DNA of 23,300 bases from Endomicrobium sp. (GCA_031264895.1 JAISDI010000273.1:1-23300), one strand, 5' to 3'; shown: positions 15,930-22,080, counted from the first letter of the stretch. Notes: generated by a model not told the origin, from the letters alone. Program-made: numbers and translations.

Positions 15930-15937
15930 TTGACTAC
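15910..15937. promoter_or_regulatory. Candidate operator: two TGACTAC direct repeats 21 bp apart
   Basis: TGACTAC occurs at 15910-15916 and 15931-15937, spaced 21 bp start to start, which is two helical turns. One copy lies in the promoter spacer and the other just after the -10. A related TTGACTA precedes the first HTH gene at 14292-14298. This arrangement fits a repressor bound cooperatively on one face of DNA. Confidence 0.5.
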
Positions 15938-15988
15938 AGAATCAAAATCCAAGTCCGAAAGCTCTTGGAAATTTAAAGGCGGAAAAAA

Positions 15989-16225
15989 ATGCAAAATACT
16001 AAAACTCTAAAATTTAATATATTTTTCTCTCTTTTGAGAGAATTTGAATATGGCTCTGGTTTTTGGGTAGAAAGAGACTGCCCGCATTTCCGGAGTTCAG
16101 ACAGCAAAAAAGGCCGTGAATGCTTTAATCTATCCCCTCGGATTGATATAAACAGTGTTTACGGCTTTTTTGCGTTTATCAATTATTCTACAAAGTTTAC
16201 AAAGGTAATCGCAAATGGAAATTGA
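15989..16225 (+). CDS. Doubtful 78-codon ORF in the operon leader
   Basis: ATG 15989 has AAAGGCGG shortly upstream, and the frame runs to a TGA overlapping the next gene by 11 bp. The product contains DCPHFRSSDSKKGRECFNLS, with no recognised family. A large terminator-like hairpin (16104-16173) occupies its second half, so the segment may be an untranslated regulatory leader rather than a gene. If translated, ribosome progress could control that hairpin. I cannot decide between these. Confidence 0.35.
   Translation: MQNTKTLKFNIFFSLLREFEYGSGFWVERDCPHFRSSDSKKGRECFNLSPRIDINSVYGFFAFINYSTKFTKVIANGN
16104..16173 (+). terminator. Terminator-like hairpin inside the early leader
   Basis: GCAAAAAAGGCCGTGAA (16104-16120) pairs with TTTACGGCTTTTTTGC (16158-16173), with one bulged G and a wobble. 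The 3' arm contains six Ts. The 37-nt loop holds a smaller AATC/GATT pairing. It lies after the early promoter and before the excisionase-like gene, the classic place for attenuation or antitermination control. Confidence 0.5.
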
Positions 16226-16538
16226 ACTGAGTCAAGAACAGATTAAGCAAATTGCGCAGAGTGTTGCCGATATTGTGGCGGAGCGTATTGGGGCGCAGAC
16301 TGCAAAAGACAAGGCCGGATTATCCGGTGAGAACGATAACTCTATGAATATTAAGGAAGTTGCTCAATATATAAGTATGGCTGTTATAACTGTGCGGCGG
16401 AAGATACGCGCTGATAAGTCTTTCCCGCTGCCGAGAGATAAAAGGAAGTTTGTTTTTGATAGGAAAGAGGTTGAACGGTGGTGGGAAGAACAGAAGCGTA
16501 AGATGGAAAAAATATTTAGGCCGATGATGAAGCGGTAA
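16215..16538 (+). CDS. Excisionase-like MerR-type HTH protein
   Basis: The 107-aa protein has an N-terminal helical part, then MNIKEVAQYISMAVITVRRK and FPLPRDKRKFVFDRKEVERW. This is the pattern of HTH_17/excisionase-type winged helices, with a Trp-rich end to the recognition region. A basic tail follows. It is the first convincing gene of the rightward operon, where a recombination directionality factor or early activator would be expected. ATG 16215 overlaps the preceding doubtful ORF. Assignment as Xis is inferred from fold and position. Confidence 0.7.
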   Translation: MEIELSQEQIKQIAQSVADIVAERIGAQTAKDKAGLSGENDNSMNIKEVAQYISMAVITVRRKIRADKSFPLPRDKRKFVFDRKEVERWWEEQKRKMEKIFRPMMKR

Positions 16539-16558
16539 AAAAATAGAGGGGGAGGATT

Positions 16559-16813
16559 ATGAAAAGGAATTTTTTTAAGAATTTGATTGCTGTTTTGGAT
16601 TTGAGTTTTGCGCATGTGGCGTTTCGGTATGTGGTGGCTTGGGCTTTTATTGTTCTGGGGTTTTTTGTTTTGGTTGAGTTTCTTGGTAATGTTGCCGCCG
16701 CGTATACTGAAAGGCTTATTTTGAAGGATATTGTTGAAGGCAAACGTCAAGTGATGATGGCGGGCGGGTATACGAGGACGGCTGTTAATTATCTGCATGG
16801 GGAAAAAGAATAA
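16559..16813 (+). CDS. Small single-span membrane protein
   Basis: An 84-aa protein preceded by GGGGGAGG at 16550-16557, an excellent ribosome binding site. Residues ~23-47 form one long hydrophobic helix (VVAWAFIVLGFFVLVEFLG), with a basic N-terminus and a polar C-terminal tail. No family is recognised. It follows the excisionase-like gene by 20 bp and lies 1 bp before the next start, so it belongs to the same operon. Confidence 0.65.
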   Translation: MKRNFFKNLIAVLDLSFAHVAFRYVVAWAFIVLGFFVLVEFLGNVAAAYTERLILKDIVEGKRQVMMAGGYTRTAVNYLHGEKE

Positions 16814-16814
16814 T

Positions 16815-17123
16815 ATGAAGGTAATCAGGTTTTCGCATTGTTATCCGAAACTGCAGGGGCAGTCTAAGGCAAAATTGATTTGGATTGAGCTGATTAAACT
16901 GCCGGACGATATGAATATCGCATTACTTCAATACGATACCGTTTATTTTTCCGATGGTGTTAAAGGGTATTATACGTTAGCGCCGGGTAATTATATACAG
17001 CTTGTGTTTCTCGGTAATCTTGGTATTCCGTTTTGTACTATCCGGCCTTACAGCAAACATAAATACATGTATTACGCAAAGTCTATTGATGATGATTTTG
17101 AAATTATTGTAGAGGAGAAATAA
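16815..17123 (+). CDS. Conserved-looking small soluble protein, unknown
   Basis: The 102-aa product starts MKVIRFSHCYPKLQGQ. It has several beta-prone segments (NYIQLVFLGNLGIPFCTI, DFEIIVEE) and a Tyr/Lys-rich stretch near the end. I know of no assigned function, though it has the look of a compact phage protein. ATG 16815 is chosen because GGGGAAAAAG precedes it and it directly follows the upstream TAA. ATG 16797 in the same frame would overlap the membrane protein by 17 bp. The next gene begins 1 bp after its stop. Confidence 0.6.
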   Translation: MKVIRFSHCYPKLQGQSKAKLIWIELIKLPDDMNIALLQYDTVYFSDGVKGYYTLAPGNYIQLVFLGNLGIPFCTIRPYSKHKYMYYAKSIDDDFEIIVEEK

Positions 17124-17124
17124 C

Positions 17125-17349
17125 ATGAAAAAAATATTTAAAAGGGTGCAAAAGATTTACCCGGAGGCTTACGATTGTTCCAATGCGGATAGGATTAAAA
17201 TTGAGGTTACTAATAATATGTATATAAAAGAGTTTCCGGCGGGGATATATAGGCTTGGCACATTGGATGAAGAGATTTGCCGCTCTACTGACATTTCTGA
17301 AATTGTCGGCGTTGTGCGGGCGATAAAAAAATGTAACATCGCCGGCTAA
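17125..17349 (+). CDS. Small protein of a two-member local family (copy 1)
   Basis: A 74-aa protein of unknown function. It shares a pattern with the product at 20097-20339: VQ-I-P near the start and IC-S-D-S-I-(8 residues)-RA-K-C at the end (here EICRSTDISEIVGVVRAIKK). The shared end suggests a small alpha/beta domain. GAGGAGAAATAAC overlapping the previous stop supplies the ribosome binding site. An intergenic repeat follows the stop. Confidence 0.6.
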   Translation: MKKIFKRVQKIYPEAYDCSNADRIKIEVTNNMYIKEFPAGIYRLGTLDEEICRSTDISEIVGVVRAIKKCNIAG

Positions 17350-17353
17350 GCCG

Positions 17354-17406
17354 CCCGCATAATGCGGGAGTATTTTGGAACGACACGAAAAGGAGAAAAA
17401 TTTATG
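17354..17406 (+). repeat. Intergenic repeat, copy A (palindrome plus conserved tail)
   Basis: The palindrome CCCGCATAATGCGGG (17354-17368) is followed by AGTATTTTGGAACGACACG, then AAAAGGAG and the next ATG. The stretch from 17356 closely matches 22033-22080, including CGCATAATGCG, AGTATTT, GAACGACACG and AAGGA. Both copies sit between a stop codon and the next gene's start and include its ribosome binding site. Confidence 0.75.
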
Positions 17407-17922
17407 AAGGCTGAAGAGTTTGTAAAGATTGTTGAGGAGCGGTTGGAGATTGTTAAACGGGTTTTGAAACATAAGGGATATGAATATGCAACGCAGAAAA
17501 ACCGGATGCATAATTTTTATCGCGCTGCGGGGTTGCTTGGTTCTACGACTGTGGCCGCTTTGCGCGGGATGTGGGTTAAGCATGTTGTGAGTATTAACGA
17601 TATTGTCGACGATATTGAAGCCGGAACGCCTGTGAAAAAATCTTTGGTTGAGGAAAAACTGACTGACAATATTGCTTATTTGCTGTTGATGGACGGGTTG
17701 CTTGCGGATCATTCGCTTGTGATACCGGACAACGAAATACAAAGACACGGCTGCGACAACGACAACGACAAAATGGATTCCCGATTACAACTCTCGGGAA
17801 TGACAAAAGGGTTGGGCGATATTGATTTTCATACCGGTAAAGTGTTAGGCGCGAATGTAAGGAATTTTGAGCCGCGCTCAAAAAAGAATCAGAAGAGAAA
17901 TAAAAAAGGCAGATTTTGTTGA
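17404..17922 (+). CDS. DUF1599/MazG-like phage protein with repeat-derived tail
   Basis: The 172-aa product starts at ATG 17404, with AAAGGAG at 17390-17396. ATG 17362 would add 14 residues encoded by the intergenic repeat. Residues 1-105 are helical, with HNFYRAAGLLG, ALRGMWVKHVVSINDIVDD and EEKLTDNIAYLLLMDGLL. This recalls DUF1599/nucleotide-modification-associated phage proteins and the E/D-rich helices of all-alpha NTP pyrophosphatases. Family assignment is from memory. Residues ~115-136 come from a (GACAAC) run and a palindromic repeat, and the last part is Lys/Asn-rich, so the tail is probably an addition. A role in nucleotide metabolism is possible. Confidence 0.5.
   Translation: MKAEEFVKIVEERLEIVKRVLKHKGYEYATQKNRMHNFYRAAGLLGSTTVAALRGMWVKHVVSINDIVDDIEAGTPVKKSLVEEKLTDNIAYLLLMDGLLADHSLVIPDNEIQRHGCDNDNDKMDSRLQLSGMTKGLGDIDFHTGKVLGANVRNFEPRSKKNQKRNKKGRFC
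17755..17801 (+). repeat. Short tandem run plus ATTCCCGA...TCGGGAAT palindrome within a gene
   Basis: GACAAC repeats almost three times at 17755-17771. ATTCCCGA (17777-17784) and TCGGGAAT (17794-17801) then form an 8-bp inverted repeat with a 9-nt loop. The form TGGATTCCCG...CGGGAATGACA is familiar from dispersed palindromic repeats in many bacteria. Here it is translated as part of the gene at 17404-17922. Confidence 0.65.
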
Positions 17923-17957
17923 AATTTTAAAAAAATAAAAAAAAAGAGGTGTGTATT

Positions 17958-18707
17958 ATGGAAAAAGACAGAATGGAAGGTACTAATACCAACAGCAATA
18001 TGTGTAAAAGGCGTGCGCGCGCTATAATTTCTCAACCTATGCGCGGCAAGAGTGAAAAGCAAATTAGGAGCGAAAGGGCTGAAGTTGTGGAGATGTTGCA
18101 AACCCGCGGGTACGATGTTGTCGACACTATATTTCCGGAGTTTCCGCAAGGTTGTAATGTACCTTTGAAGTTTTTGGCGAAGTCGCTTGAATATATTGCC
18201 GGTGTCGAATTAGTTGTTTTTATGCCCGGGTGGAATGATGCGCGCGGGTGTAAGATTGAGCATGCTGCTTGTTTGGCGTATGGTATCAGGGTTGAGTATG
18301 CGCTCCCTAACGACGACGGATTTGATTTCAGCGACGCCTGTGTAACCCGTAATGACAAACTAATAGAACTCTCCGACAGTTTGTCCGAACATAAATATAC
18401 GCGGGTTTGTTGGATAGATAATCCTGATAAAGTTCCGGAGCGGTTTTGTATTATTGCAAAAAACAGTCCAAAAATTATTCTTGAGATGAAATTTCAGAAC
18501 GGGGAAATTAAGGAAGGTATCAACGGGATAATGGATGAGAACTTGCTTGCTATTGTGAGGGAGAGGCTTCTTATGTTCAATTCAGGCAAATTTGTATGTC
18601 GTGAAAATTCCCTTGCCATTACTTGTATTGAAGAGGCTTTGATGTGGCTTAAAAAGCGTACTGCCGACAGGGAGAAAAGAGGCGTTGAAGGAATGTATGA
18701 AATTTAG
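17958..18707 (+). CDS. DUF4406 domain fused to a Tad1/Acb2-type nucleotide-sponge domain
   Basis: A 249-aa protein. Residues ~22-113 match DUF4406, a nucleoside 2-deoxyribosyltransferase-like domain: AIISQPMRGKSE, PLKFLAKSLEYI, VVFMPGWNDARGCKIEHAAC. D94 and E101 fall where deoxyribosyltransferases carry key acids. After a linker, beta-prone segments (149-180) lead to a helical hairpin with GINGI (187-191), CRENSLA (214-220), EEALMWL (225-231) and KRGVEG (240-245). This strongly resembles the hairpin of Tad1 (anti-Thoeris) and Acb2 (anti-CBASS), phage proteins that sequester immune signal nucleotides. ATG 17958 has AGAGGTG upstream. The methyltransferase gene starts 3 bp after its stop. Domain calls are by remembered motifs; sponge activity is inferred. 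Confidence 0.75.
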   Translation: MEKDRMEGTNTNSNMCKRRARAIISQPMRGKSEKQIRSERAEVVEMLQTRGYDVVDTIFPEFPQGCNVPLKFLAKSLEYIAGVELVVFMPGWNDARGCKIEHAACLAYGIRVEYALPNDDGFDFSDACVTRNDKLIELSDSLSEHKYTRVCWIDNPDKVPERFCIIAKNSPKIILEMKFQNGEIKEGINGIMDENLLAIVRERLLMFNSGKFVCRENSLAITCIEEALMWLKKRTADREKRGVEGMYEI

Positions 18708-18710
18708 GCT

Positions 18711-19556
18711 ATGCAAATGAAATACGAAATTGGCGGCGCAAAACTATATTTAGGGAATTGCGTGAATGCTTTGAATGTGCTGAATGAGGAAAGCATTGAT
18801 CTAATAGTAACTTCGCCGCCTTATGACAAGTTGCGAAACTACGAAAAAACTTGTGTTTGGGATTTTAATGTTTTCAGAACTAGCGCTCAAATTCTGACCA
18901 GACTTTTAAAAGACGCCGGCGTTTTAGTGTGGATTATTGGAGACTCAATTGTAGACGGCAGTGAGAGCGCAAACAGTTTCCGGCAGGCTTTATATTTCGT
19001 TAACGAATGCGATCTAAAACTTTGGGATACGATGATATATAGAAAGATCAATCCTACGCCCAGCACGAGAAACGGGCTGTGTTATCAACAGTGTTTTGAA
19101 TATATGTTTGTTTTTTGCAAGGGCGACAGGCCGGCAACTATCAATATACTTACCGAACCCAGAAGTAATTTATGCGGCGATAAAAGAAAGTTCCGGATGA
19201 TGAAAAGGCAAAGAACTGTCAATGGTAATTTTGATGCCACGCATCCTTATTACGTCAAGGAAATTGTGCCGAGAAAGAATATTTGGGAATACAAAGTTGG
19301 ATTATACAATACAACGAATGACAAAGAGGCGTTTGAGCATCCGGCGGTAATGCCGGAAAAACTTGCCGAAGACCATATTTTGTCGTGGAGCAAAGAAGGC
19401 GACTTTGTATTAGACCCGTTTTGCGGGTCCGGAACCGTAGGAAAAATGGCAGTAAGGCACGGACGCAAGTTTATCGGAATAGATGTTGTGTTGAAATATC
19501 TTGAGATAGCTAAGACGAGGATTTGGGCGGAATATGACAATCCTAAATTTTTGTGA
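18711..19556 (+). CDS. Site-specific DNA methyltransferase, beta class (N4-cytosine or N6-adenine)
   Basis: The 281-aa enzyme should methylate an exocyclic amino group in DNA using S-adenosylmethionine. Catalytic motif IV, TSPPY, is at 34-38, and the SAM-binding motif I, DPFCGSGT, at 235-242; the order IV before I defines the beta class. HILSWSKEGDFVLD and GRKFIGIDVVLKYLEIAKTRI complete the fold. ATG 18711 follows the previous stop by 3 bp; ATG 18717 would remove two residues. No restriction gene is adjacent, so it looks like an orphan phage methylase protecting the element or altering regulation. The target sequence cannot be read. Its end overlaps a 41-codon gene. Confidence 0.92.
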   Translation: MQMKYEIGGAKLYLGNCVNALNVLNEESIDLIVTSPPYDKLRNYEKTCVWDFNVFRTSAQILTRLLKDAGVLVWIIGDSIVDGSESANSFRQALYFVNECDLKLWDTMIYRKINPTPSTRNGLCYQQCFEYMFVFCKGDRPATINILTEPRSNLCGDKRKFRMMKRQRTVNGNFDATHPYYVKEIVPRKNIWEYKVGLYNTTNDKEAFEHPAVMPEKLAEDHILSWSKEGDFVLDPFCGSGTVGKMAVRHGRKFIGIDVVLKYLEIAKTRIWAEYDNPKFL

Positions 19557-19659
19557 GCGCTGTCGGGATAAGTTGAGCTGGTTTGATTTTGATGACGATG
19601 AAGAGTCTGAATATGTCGGTAAAGACGGGGAAATTATTGACGAGGAAACAAATGAATAA
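19534..19659 (+). CDS. 41-aa acidic protein with a CxxC motif
   Basis: A short frame begins at ATG 19534 inside the end of the methyltransferase gene and ends at TAA 19657-19659. It reads MTILNFCERCRDKLSWFDFD and then a strongly acidic tail ending ETNE. The CxxC plus hydrophobic residues look like half a zinc ribbon, common in small phage proteins. Without this gene a ~95-bp gap would interrupt a tightly packed operon. Its stop overlaps the next ATG (ATGAATAA), supporting coupling. Confidence 0.55.
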   Translation: MTILNFCERCRDKLSWFDFDDDEESEYVGKDGEIIDEETNE

Positions 19660-19840
19660 ATTAAATAAAGCGGTTGTTTTTATATATTCTGCAATAGTTA
19701 TATTTATTAAGTGTTTGATTTTTCCGGCAGTTCTTTTTGGTGTTTTACTGCGTATTCCTTTTGCGATTTATTTCTTTGATGATACTAATGAAGGCATGTC
19801 AGCTATGTTGGAATTTGTTAAACAATATTTCAAGAGGTGA
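19652..19840 (+). CDS. Small single-span membrane protein
   Basis: The 62-aa product starts MNKLNKAVVFIYSAIVIFI and has one or two hydrophobic stretches (FIYSAIVIFIKCLIFPAVLFGVLL), then a short acidic/polar tail. ATG 19652 has GAGGAAA upstream and overlaps the previous stop. An in-frame ATG at 19583 would extend it backward through the 41-aa gene and is less likely. Function unknown; a phage accessory membrane protein is plausible. Confidence 0.6.
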   Translation: MNKLNKAVVFIYSAIVIFIKCLIFPAVLFGVLLRIPFAIYFFDDTNEGMSAMLEFVKQYFKR

Positions 19841-19845
19841 AACAA

Positions 19846-20112
19846 ATGCGCGAAAAAATGATTGCGGTTGTTTGTGGAGATTTGGGCACGGTTTTGCGCG
19901 TCGGCTGCGACATGAACAGCAGAACTATTAATACTATATCTTACGATGAAGCCGTCGAGAAAATGGCGGAGGCGATATTCTACCGCTTACAACCCACCAG
20001 TAAAAGTTATCCGGAATATTTGGCGTGGTTGAAAAAAAATAGACTGCAAAATTCCTTTGAAGCTCAAGCCCGCGCCGCGCTGGAGGCGCTGTTGAAATGC
20101 AAAAACACTTGA
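19846..20112 (+). CDS. Small soluble protein, unknown
   Basis: An 88-aa product from ATG 19846, with AGAGGTG at 19833-19839. An in-frame GTG at 19837 overlaps that ribosome binding site and the previous stop. The first half is beta-prone (MIAVVCGDLGTVLRVG), the second helical (ISYDEAVEKMAEAIFYRL; FEAQARAALEALLK). No family recognised. It overlaps the next gene by 16 bp. Confidence 0.55.
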   Translation: MREKMIAVVCGDLGTVLRVGCDMNSRTINTISYDEAVEKMAEAIFYRLQPTSKSYPEYLAWLKKNRLQNSFEAQARAALEALLKCKNT

Positions 20113-20339
20113 AAGAAGTTCAAGAGATTTTTCCGGACTCCAGAATTATTCAATTCGACGAAGACAGCGACGAGACAATTATGATTGATACAGGCAATCA
20201 TTATATGTCTTATTTTTACCTAGAAAAAGAAATAGAAATATTTAGGATATATGTGCATAATAGACTTATATGCGTTTCACTAGACTTTTCAAAAATCCTC
20301 GACGTACTGAGGGCATTGAAGAATTGTGAGGTGAAATAA
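20097..20339 (+). CDS. Small protein of a two-member local family (copy 2)
   Basis: An 80-aa product homologous to the one at 17125-17349. Both open with K-VQ-I-P, and both end with IC-S-D-S-I-(8 residues)-RA-K-C (here LICVSLDFSKILDVLRALKN). Function is unknown. The middle is more divergent, with several Tyr and Ile residues. It overlaps the previous gene by 16 bp and its TAA overlaps the next ATG (TAATG). The two copies lie 2.7 kb apart in one operon, so this is duplication or separate capture of related genes. Confidence 0.6.
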   Translation: MQKHLKEVQEIFPDSRIIQFDEDSDETIMIDTGNHYMSYFYLEKEIEIFRIYVHNRLICVSLDFSKILDVLRALKNCEVK

Positions 20340-21064
20340 TGTCAAATCCATTATTTTTGGGGGATAAAAAAATGAAAATAAAGACGCTTTATAAAAATTT
20401 CGACATTTTGAAAAGATTTTGTTCTGTGGACGAAAACCGCCCGAATTTACAGGGGGTTTTTGTTGAGCCTTGTGACGGCGGCGGGTTGTTTGCTGTGGCT
20501 TCCAACGGGCGCGTTATGGGGATTTTTTATGACCCTGCCGGTTATGCCGATGGAAAGTATATAATTAACGCAAAACGCATGACGCGCATTTTTGATTTGC
20601 GGGCAGCCCCGTCGGTCAGCTGTGAGCAGGAAGCTGAAGAAATTCAGGAAGACCAAAGATATTATCACGATAATTATGTAGTTGTTTTTGACGACAAAAG
20701 TATTGACGTGTTTGACGGGGGTAGACCGGTTGACTCCAGCAGTGATTTGTGTTTGATTAATACTTCCGAGCAATATCCTAATTACAAAAATATGTTTGTG
20801 TCGAAGATAAAACCTATATTTGCATTAGGAAATCCGGTTAATTTTAATGTCAATCCGGATTTTTTAAGATTGTTTGCGTTTAGCGATTATTATTCATCCG
20901 GCATAAGTCTCTACATTGCGGATAATTATAAGCCGGAAAAAAGATATTATGAAAATTATATATTTGCACTAAACAACTCTGATAAAAATTTTCTCGGGCT
21001 GTTTATGCCGACGACAGGAAACAATGAAGGGTTAAATAAAAATTTTGGGATTGAAATATTGTAA
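20339..21064 (+). CDS. Sliding-clamp-like (DNA polymerase III beta-type) protein, tentative
   Basis: The 241-aa product has LQGVFVEPCDGGGLFAVASN near the N-terminus, resembling the start of a DnaN domain where a ligand-free strand reads out a change in 'biology' over 'DGxRL'. Near the end, NFNVNPDFLRLF, followed later by NFLGLFMPTT, resembles the DnaN ending with its MPM. At 241 aa it is about two clamp domains long, against three (~370 aa) in bacterial DnaN. GAGGTG precedes ATG 20339, which overlaps the previous stop; ATG 20372 has GGGGGAT and is an alternative. If correct it may serve phage replication or late transcription. The homology is distant and remembered, not computed. Confidence 0.4.
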   Translation: MSNPLFLGDKKMKIKTLYKNFDILKRFCSVDENRPNLQGVFVEPCDGGGLFAVASNGRVMGIFYDPAGYADGKYIINAKRMTRIFDLRAAPSVSCEQEAEEIQEDQRYYHDNYVVVFDDKSIDVFDGGRPVDSSSDLCLINTSEQYPNYKNMFVSKIKPIFALGNPVNFNVNPDFLRLFAFSDYYSSGISLYIADNYKPEKRYYENYIFALNNSDKNFLGLFMPTTGNNEGLNKNFGIEIL

Positions 21065-21075
21065 CGGGAGCGTTT

Positions 21076-21444
21076 ATGGTACAAAATCTTAAAGTTGTGA
21101 TTGACAATAAAGCTTTTGACGTAGTTGCTTGCAGCTCTATTTTACAAGTTTATTTTTTTGCCGATAGGCCAACGCTTCCCTTTTATGATGCCAAAGAGGT
21201 TTTGCGCGGCACAACAGTTGAGGAATATGATTATCATAAAAACGGCGATACCAAAGAAATTTTTGAAGGGGATACTATACGGTTTTTTGACCTCAACAAT
21301 AATGTGCTTGACGGTATTGTGTTTTGGGATGACAAGCGGCTTCAATGGCGCGTGGACTGTTTGCCAAATATTCACGGGTGGGCTGTGATGGCTTTGTGTG
21401 ATGTTGGGCTGCCGACGATAGTTAAAAGGAAATATGAAAGATAA
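21076..21444 (+). CDS. YopX-like phage protein, tentative
   Basis: A 122-aa product. Its second half has EIFEGDTIRFFD, then DGIVFWDDKRLQWRVD. The pattern 'y-GD-i ... G-v-f-d ... w' is that of the YopX domain, found in many phages with no settled function. The first half is unassigned. GGGAG at 21065-21069 precedes the ATG. Its last 11 bp overlap the cytosine methyltransferase gene, indicating coupling. Confidence 0.5.
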   Translation: MVQNLKVVIDNKAFDVVACSSILQVYFFADRPTLPFYDAKEVLRGTTVEEYDYHKNGDTKEIFEGDTIRFFDLNNNVLDGIVFWDDKRLQWRVDCLPNIHGWAVMALCDVGLPTIVKRKYER

Positions 21445-22039
21445 AATAAATATACTGAATCTTTATGGCGGTGTTGGCGGTAACCGCAAAAACTGGACGA
21501 ACTGCAATGTTGTTTGCGTTGAGAATGATCCGCAGATCGCTGCTGTCTATCGGGACATCTTTCCTGATGATACTGTTTTTGTTTGCGACGCTCATCAGTT
21601 CTTGCTTAATAATCTTGACGGTTTTGATTTTATATGGTCGTCGCCGCCTTGTGTGTCGCATAGCAGGGCTAAAAGGTTGAATATTGCGACAAAACAGTCT
21701 AATCCGATTTATCCGGACATGAAATTATATGAAGAAATTTTGTTTTTGAAATATTTTGCGAGATGTTCTTATGTTGTTGAGAATGTAAGGCCGTACTATA
21801 AATGTCTGATTGAACCTTCGTTTATCATCGGACGGCATTTTTTTTGGAGTAATAAATTATTACTGTCCATTAATGCTGAAGCTGATAATATCAAGGATGA
21901 CAAAAAAATTAACAAGCACGGGTTTGATTTGTCCGGGTATAAGGGAATTGATAAAAGAAAACTGTATCGAAACTGCACAAGCCCGAAGACTGCGGGTTAT
22001 ATTTTGTCGAAAATATTTGGTGATGAGTATGTCGCATAA
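21434..22039 (+). CDS. Short C5-cytosine DNA methyltransferase
   Basis: The enzyme should methylate the C5 position of cytosine in DNA. Motif I reads NILNLYGGVGGNRK, motif IV has the catalytic C73 in SSPPCVSHSR, and motif VI is VENV at 115-118. At 201 aa it is much shorter than the usual 300-400 aa, with little room for a target-recognition domain; CTSPKTAGYILSKIF near the end may replace the final motif. Such compact forms occur in phages. The ATG follows AAAGGA and overlaps the preceding gene by 11 bp. It is the second methylase of the element, again with no restriction partner seen. Its stop lies inside intergenic repeat copy B. Confidence 0.85.
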   Translation: MKDKINILNLYGGVGGNRKNWTNCNVVCVENDPQIAAVYRDIFPDDTVFVCDAHQFLLNNLDGFDFIWSSPPCVSHSRAKRLNIATKQSNPIYPDMKLYEEILFLKYFARCSYVVENVRPYYKCLIEPSFIIGRHFFWSNKLLLSINAEADNIKDDKKINKHGFDLSGYKGIDKRKLYRNCTSPKTAGYILSKIFGDEYVA

Positions 22040-22080
22040 TGCGAAGTATTTCAGAACGACACGGCAAGGATTAAGATATG
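22033..22080 (+). repeat. Intergenic repeat, copy B
   Basis: CGCATAATGCG (22033-22043), AGTATTT, GAACGACACG and AAGGA match copy A at 17356-17406 in the same order, with a 1-bp deletion after the palindrome. The methyltransferase TAA lies within the palindrome, and the next gene's ribosome binding site and ATG form the end. The indel shifts any reading frame, so conservation is at DNA or RNA level. Confidence 0.75.

Noticed and set aside
17755..17801. CRISPR-like or multi-copy array
   Set aside because: Only one palindrome and a short 6-bp run are present; no regular repeat-spacer pattern exists anywhere in the window.
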